Part shown: piece by piece, positions 5,899 through 8,473 of the stretch
Position numbering within the stretch: the first letter of the stretch is position 1
How the letters are laid out: each line of letters starts with the position of its first letter
Source: CAYOYK01 sp964408185
GTDB lineage: Bacteria > Bacillota > Clostridia > Christensenellales > Aristaeellaceae
Assembly: GCA_964408185.1 (NCBI GenBank)
Contig: CAYOYK010000086.1
Location: forward strand, 1-8,473
Reading direction: 5' to 3'
Length of the DNA: 8,473 bases
The notes under the pieces: model-generated
Told to the model about the DNA's origin: nothing
Databases searched by the model: none
The model's input: the letters and a program-made list of their open reading frames with translations, nothing else
Made by a program: the position numbers and the translations under genes

Positions 5899-7022
5899 TT
5901 GGTGTAGCCCTCCAATTCCTCGGTGCGCACCTCGCGGCGCTTCTCGGCGGAAAGATAAAAGGCCTCGATGGCGGAGACGACGTTGAGGGTCTCCTCGTGC
6001 TTGACCATGGGCTCCTCCTTGCCGTCCAGCACGCGCAGAATGTGCTCGTACATGTAGTGGTGCGCGTCAAACGGCACGCCCGCGAAGGGCCGGTTGTCAA
6101 AGTACTTGAGCTTGGTCTCGCCCTGATAGCCGCCCACGTTCTGGTAGAGCATCTGCTGCTCCACATCCAAGCCGCCCTTGTCGCCGCAGAGCAAAATGTG
6201 CTTGGCGGTCGGCTGGTGCATGGCCCACGTGAACTTAAAGTTGATGGACATGCCGTTGTCCAGCCGCATGGAGCCCATGGCGGAATCCTCTACGCTGAAC
6301 TCCTTGGGGTCGTAGGGGCGGGGCGTAAACAGGCCGCCGGCGGCGCCGCTCTCCTTGATGTTGAGCAGCACCTCCTCGCCCTTTTTGGCGATGATATCAT
6401 ACGTGCTGCCGCTTACGGATTCCACGCGGGGGTTGCCGCACATCCACAGCACCGCGTCAATGAAATGCACGCCCAAATCGCAGAAGGGGCCGCCGCCGTT
6501 TTCGCGCTTCATGTGGAACATGCCCCACGTGGGGATGCCGTAGCGGCGCACAAAGCTGATATCCGCATAGTAGGGGTCGCCGAGCAAGCCCTTGCTCACC
6601 ACGTCGTGCGCAAAGTCCATATCCGGGCTCCAGCGGCGGCTCTGGCAGGGGAACATCACCTTGCCGACCTCCTTGGCGACGGCAAATACCTCCTTGGCCT
6701 CGGAGTACTTGATGGTGAGGGGCTTTTCGCACATGACGTTCGCGCCCGCGCGCAGCGCCATGATGCTGAGGATATGCCGCTTGTTGGGCGTGCAGATGCT
6801 CACCCAGTCCGGGTGCTCCTTGTCCAGCATGGTCTGCGCGTCCTCATACCAGCGGGGAATCTTGTACCGCTCGGCAGTCTCGCGGGCGGCCTCAGGGCGG
6901 ATGTCCGCGACGGCCACGACCTCCACGTCGCCGCGCTCCCGCAGCGGAGCCAGCGCGGGCAGATGCGCCGCGTTACAGATCATTCCGGCGCCGATAATCG
7001 CAATACGATGTTTGCAAGCCAT
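5895..7022 (-). CDS. Gfo/Idh/MocA oxidoreductase, classical type
   Basis: A 375-residue NAD-dependent dehydrogenase of the family that includes inositol 2-dehydrogenase and many sugar dehydrogenases. IAIIGAGMICNAAH (7-20) is a regular dinucleotide-binding loop, and Asp40 in VAVADIRPE suggests NAD(H) preference. CEKPL (98-102) holds the catalytic Lys100. GGGPFCDLGVHFID (176-189) gives Asp182 and His186, so the Lys/Asp/His set is complete. It is the first gene of the operon, with AGGAGGG placed 6 nt before the ATG and a promoter about 30 bp upstream. It shares only the fold and general motifs with the next gene, so the two are not a recent duplication and probably act on different positions or different intermediates. 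The substrate cannot be named from sequence; a sugar, cyclitol or sugar acid is likely from the family and the regulator. Confidence 0.92.
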   Translation of the reverse strand: MACKHRIAIIGAGMICNAAHLPALAPLRERGDVEVVAVADIRPEAARETAERYKIPRWYEDAQTMLDKEHPDWVSICTPNKRHILSIMALRAGANVMCEKPLTIKYSEAKEVFAVAKEVGKVMFPCQSRRWSPDMDFAHDVVSKGLLGDPYYADISFVRRYGIPTWGMFHMKRENGGGPFCDLGVHFIDAVLWMCGNPRVESVSGSTYDIIAKKGEEVLLNIKESGAAGGLFTPRPYDPKEFSVEDSAMGSMRLDNGMSINFKFTWAMHQPTAKHILLCGDKGGLDVEQQMLYQNVGGYQGETKLKYFDNRPFAGVPFDAHHYMYEHILRVLDGKEEPMVKHEETLNVVSAIEAFYLSAEKRREVRTEELEGYTK

Positions 7023-7052
7023 ATAAATCCCTCCTGTATTGGTTCTGTGGCC

Positions 7053-7081
7053 AGTATATCGTTATACGGCGCGGCTTTCAA
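7053..7081 (-). promoter_or_regulatory. Sigma-70-type promoter of the five-gene operon
   Basis: On the minus strand, -35 TTGAAA (7081-7076) and -10 TATACT (7058-7053) are separated by exactly 17 bp. Predicted transcription start is near 7046, giving a leader of only about 24 nt that is mostly the AGGAGGG ribosome binding site. There is no room for a riboswitch or attenuator. Confidence 0.75.
7054..7067. promoter_or_regulatory. Candidate operator overlapping operon -10 box
   Basis: GTATATCGTTATAC is an inverted repeat with arms GTATA/TATAC around a 4-bp centre. It overlaps the -10 box of the operon promoter, a position suited to repression. Similar GTAT/ATAC half-sites occur at 7115-7129 and 7140-7145 over the regulator promoter, and TTATACG recurs at 7062-7068 and 7124-7130, 62 bp or about six helical turns apart. 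Use by the divergent regulator is inferred. Confidence 0.4.
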
Positions 7082-7117
7082 TACGAATCGGCCTCGCTGG
7101 GGGGTGCCCTTTTGGTA

Positions 7118-7146
7118 TTGCATTTATACGCGAAGGAGAGTATACT
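7118..7146 (+). promoter_or_regulatory. Promoter of the divergent regulator gene
   Basis: -35 TTGCAT (7118-7123) and -10 TATACT (7141-7146) have 17-bp spacing. Predicted start is near 7153, about 28 nt before the TTG codon. The -35 is a weaker match than that of the operon promoter, as is common for regulators. A GTATAC palindrome (7140-7145) overlaps the -10 box, so autoregulation is possible. Confidence 0.6.
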
Positions 7147-7166
7147 ATTTTATCTTTATCCGTAAC

Positions 7167-7183
7167 AAGGGGGTGGGCGGTTG
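7167..7183 (+). promoter_or_regulatory. Ribosome binding site and TTG start of regulator
   Basis: AAGGGGGTG (7167-7175) precedes the TTG at 7181 by about 5-7 nt. The frame has a TAA at 7163 and no ATG or GTG between it and 7181, so TTG is the only start that retains the N-terminal first strand (KTLCVLW). Weak TTG initiation fits low-level expression of a regulator. Confidence 0.7.
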
Positions 7184-8320
7184 GCGGCCAAGACTCTCTG
7201 CGTGCTGTGGGACCCGGCGTGCGCGCGCTCCGCGTGGCATGACCGGATTTTTTCCGGCCTGAGCAAGGCCGCCGCCGCCGCGCACCATGCCGTTCGCCTG
7301 ATCGATCCGCTGGACGAGGCGGAGATCGACGCGCTGGACGAGCCTGTGGTGCTTATCGGCTTTGAGCACGAAAACCTCATCCACGCCGTGCAGAGGCTTA
7401 CCGCGCACGGCAAGCGGGTCATACTGGCGGGCATGGACGCGGACAGCCTGTCCAGCCAGATCAGCTGTGTGACGCACAGCCGCAGCCAGCAGACCGTCCG
7501 GCTGCTGCAATACCTGTACGGCTGCGAGCGCAAGCGCATCGCGCTGGTGGGCATCGGGCAGAACTCGCTCAACGATCTGGTCAAGGTGGACGTATCGCTG
7601 CAATACACGCAGCACGACCCGCATCCCATCACCCGCGCGGACGTGTTTGCTTGGGGCGCGCACTTTGAGGAATGCATCGCCGCGTTTCTGCCGGTCTGGC
7701 GGCGCTACAACGCCGTCATCTGCCCCAACGATTATGCCGCGCTTACGCTCATCCGCCACCTGACGAAGGCGGGCGTGCGCGTGCCGGACGACCTGTACGT
7801 GGTCGGCTTTTCCAACCTGTTCATCAGCCGCTGCTGCGTGCCGTCGATTACGACCATCACGATGGACTACTCGGCCCTTGGGCTGTACGCGTTTTCCATA
7901 TGGCAGCAGATGCAGACGCTGCAAGACCCCGATATCGTTTGCAAGCTCATCGCGCCCAGTCGCCTGATTATCCGCGAGAGCACGGGCTATGCGCCGATGC
8001 GCGCGCAGGTGCACGAAACGCCGCTGTGGGACCCCATCGCGGAGAAGGACCAGTTTTACGCCGATCCCACGATGCAGCGCCTCATGACCATCGAGAGCTG
8101 CCTGAACGGGCGCGAGGAGCTGGACAGGCGCATTGTGGACGGCCTGCTGTCCCACGTAAGCTACGAGGAGCTGGCGGAGCGCCTGTACATCAGCCAGAGC
8201 GCGCTGCACTACCATCTGGCCAAGCTCTACCGCGACATGGGCTGCCGCACCCGCGCGGAGTTTGAGGCCCTGTTCCAAGACTACTTCGGCCCGTTTGCCT
8301 ACAACGAAAACAAGCCGTAA
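7181..8320 (+). CDS. LacI-type sugar sensor with C-terminal LuxR-like HTH
   Basis: A 379-residue transcription regulator. From about residue 5 to 270 it resembles the periplasmic-binding-protein-like effector domain of LacI/GalR regulators. Hallmarks are AVICPNDYAALTLIRHL (178-194), VPDDLYVVGFSN (201-212), PSITTITMDYSALGLYAF (221-238) and IAPSRLIIRESTG (257-269). There is no N-terminal LacI helix-turn-helix: the protein begins directly with the first strand of the sensor. Instead residues about 323-366, SYEELAERLYISQSALHYHLAKLY followed by MGCRTRAEFEAL, match the LuxR/GerE-type DNA-binding helix-turn-helix. The architecture is thus reversed, as in E. coli XylR, which pairs a similar sensor with an AraC-type domain. 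No signal peptide is seen, so it is cytoplasmic. It is divergent from the operon and probably controls it in response to a sugar-like ligand. Activator or repressor role cannot be told. Confidence 0.85.
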   Translation: MAAKTLCVLWDPACARSAWHDRIFSGLSKAAAAAHHAVRLIDPLDEAEIDALDEPVVLIGFEHENLIHAVQRLTAHGKRVILAGMDADSLSSQISCVTHSRSQQTVRLLQYLYGCERKRIALVGIGQNSLNDLVKVDVSLQYTQHDPHPITRADVFAWGAHFEECIAAFLPVWRRYNAVICPNDYAALTLIRHLTKAGVRVPDDLYVVGFSNLFISRCCVPSITTITMDYSALGLYAFSIWQQMQTLQDPDIVCKLIAPSRLIIRESTGYAPMRAQVHETPLWDPIAEKDQFYADPTMQRLMTIESCLNGREELDRRIVDGLLSHVSYEELAERLYISQSALHYHLAKLYRDMGCRTRAEFEALFQDYFGPFAYNENKP

Positions 8321-8323
8321 CGA

Positions 8324-8473
8324 GGGCGCTAAAGCGCCCTTGTAAGAGGGGACGACGGCGGGTGCTAAAGCACCCTTGTAAGAGGGGACGACGGCGGGCG
8401 CTAAAGCGCCCTTGTAAGAGGGGACGACGGCGGGCGCTAAAGCGCCCTTGTAAGAGGGGACTTCGTCCCCCCT
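8324..8473 (+). repeat. 36-bp tandem palindromic repeats, four copies
   Basis: Units start at 8324, 8360, 8396 and 8432 with an exact 36-bp period. Each has a 16-bp palindrome GGGCGCTAAAGCGCCC followed by TTGTAAGAGGGGACGACGGC. The second unit is GGGTGCTAAAGCACCC: both arms changed together, so pairing is kept. The last unit ends in a second hairpin, GGGGAC-TTC-GTCCCC (8456-8470), and may continue beyond the window. The array begins 3 bp after the regulator stop codon and may help end its transcript, although no proper T-run follows. A reverse-oriented relative lies at 30-76. Confidence 0.85.

Noticed and set aside
7145..8278. 377-aa minus-strand ORF
   Set aside because: Antisense shadow of the regulator gene, whose frame carries LacI-type and HTH motifs.

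Overview
The window looks like accessory DNA from a GC-rich, strictly anaerobic, low-complexity-repeat-rich member of the Bacillota (Clostridia-like, plausibly gut). This rests on an oxygen-sensitive glycyl radical enzyme with its radical SAM activase, strong AGGAGG-type ribosome binding sites, and TTGAnn/TATAnT promoters in otherwise GC-rich DNA. No taxonomic marker gene is present, so the assignment is an inference.

Layout. Positions 1-1335 hold no convincing gene. They are a stack of repeats: a palindromic repeat at the left edge (30-76), a roughly 300-bp inverted repeat (72-369 and 658-955, each arm carrying a perfect 28-bp palindrome), five 53-bp tandem copies between the arms (377-641), a 42-bp tandem array (1068-1264), and many small hairpins with a (C)GCA loop. 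A GC-rich stem-loop at 1286-1312 is a good terminator for the minus-strand operon.

Positions 1336-7022 are one tight minus-strand operon of five genes. In transcription order they are a classical Gfo/Idh/MocA dehydrogenase, a second divergent Gfo/Idh/MocA dehydrogenase, a small cupin, a glycyl radical enzyme activase, and a PFL-like glycyl radical enzyme (GRE). Junctions are a 4-bp ATGA overlap, a 26-nt gap, an overlap or 8-nt gap, and a 5-nt gap, so translation is probably coupled. The promoter TTGAAA-17-TATACT lies at 7081-7053.

A divergent plus-strand gene (7181-8320, TTG start) encodes a regulator with a LacI-type sugar-sensing domain and a C-terminal LuxR/GerE-like helix-turn-helix. It is followed at once by four 36-bp tandem palindromic repeats (8324-8473). 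An inverted relative of that repeat sits at the left edge of the window, so the whole module is bracketed by it.

How the parts may fit. The regulator probably senses a sugar-like ligand and controls the divergent operon. One or both dehydrogenases could oxidise a sugar, cyclitol or sugar acid to a keto form. The GRE, made radical-bearing by its activase, would then perform a C-C, C-O or similar cleavage. The GRE has its radical glycine and a single active-site cysteine, but the cysteine sits in a GCNW context rather than the CC of pyruvate formate-lyase or the GCVE of GRE dehydratases and decarboxylases. Its reaction cannot be assigned, and the cassette is the best candidate here for an undescribed pathway.
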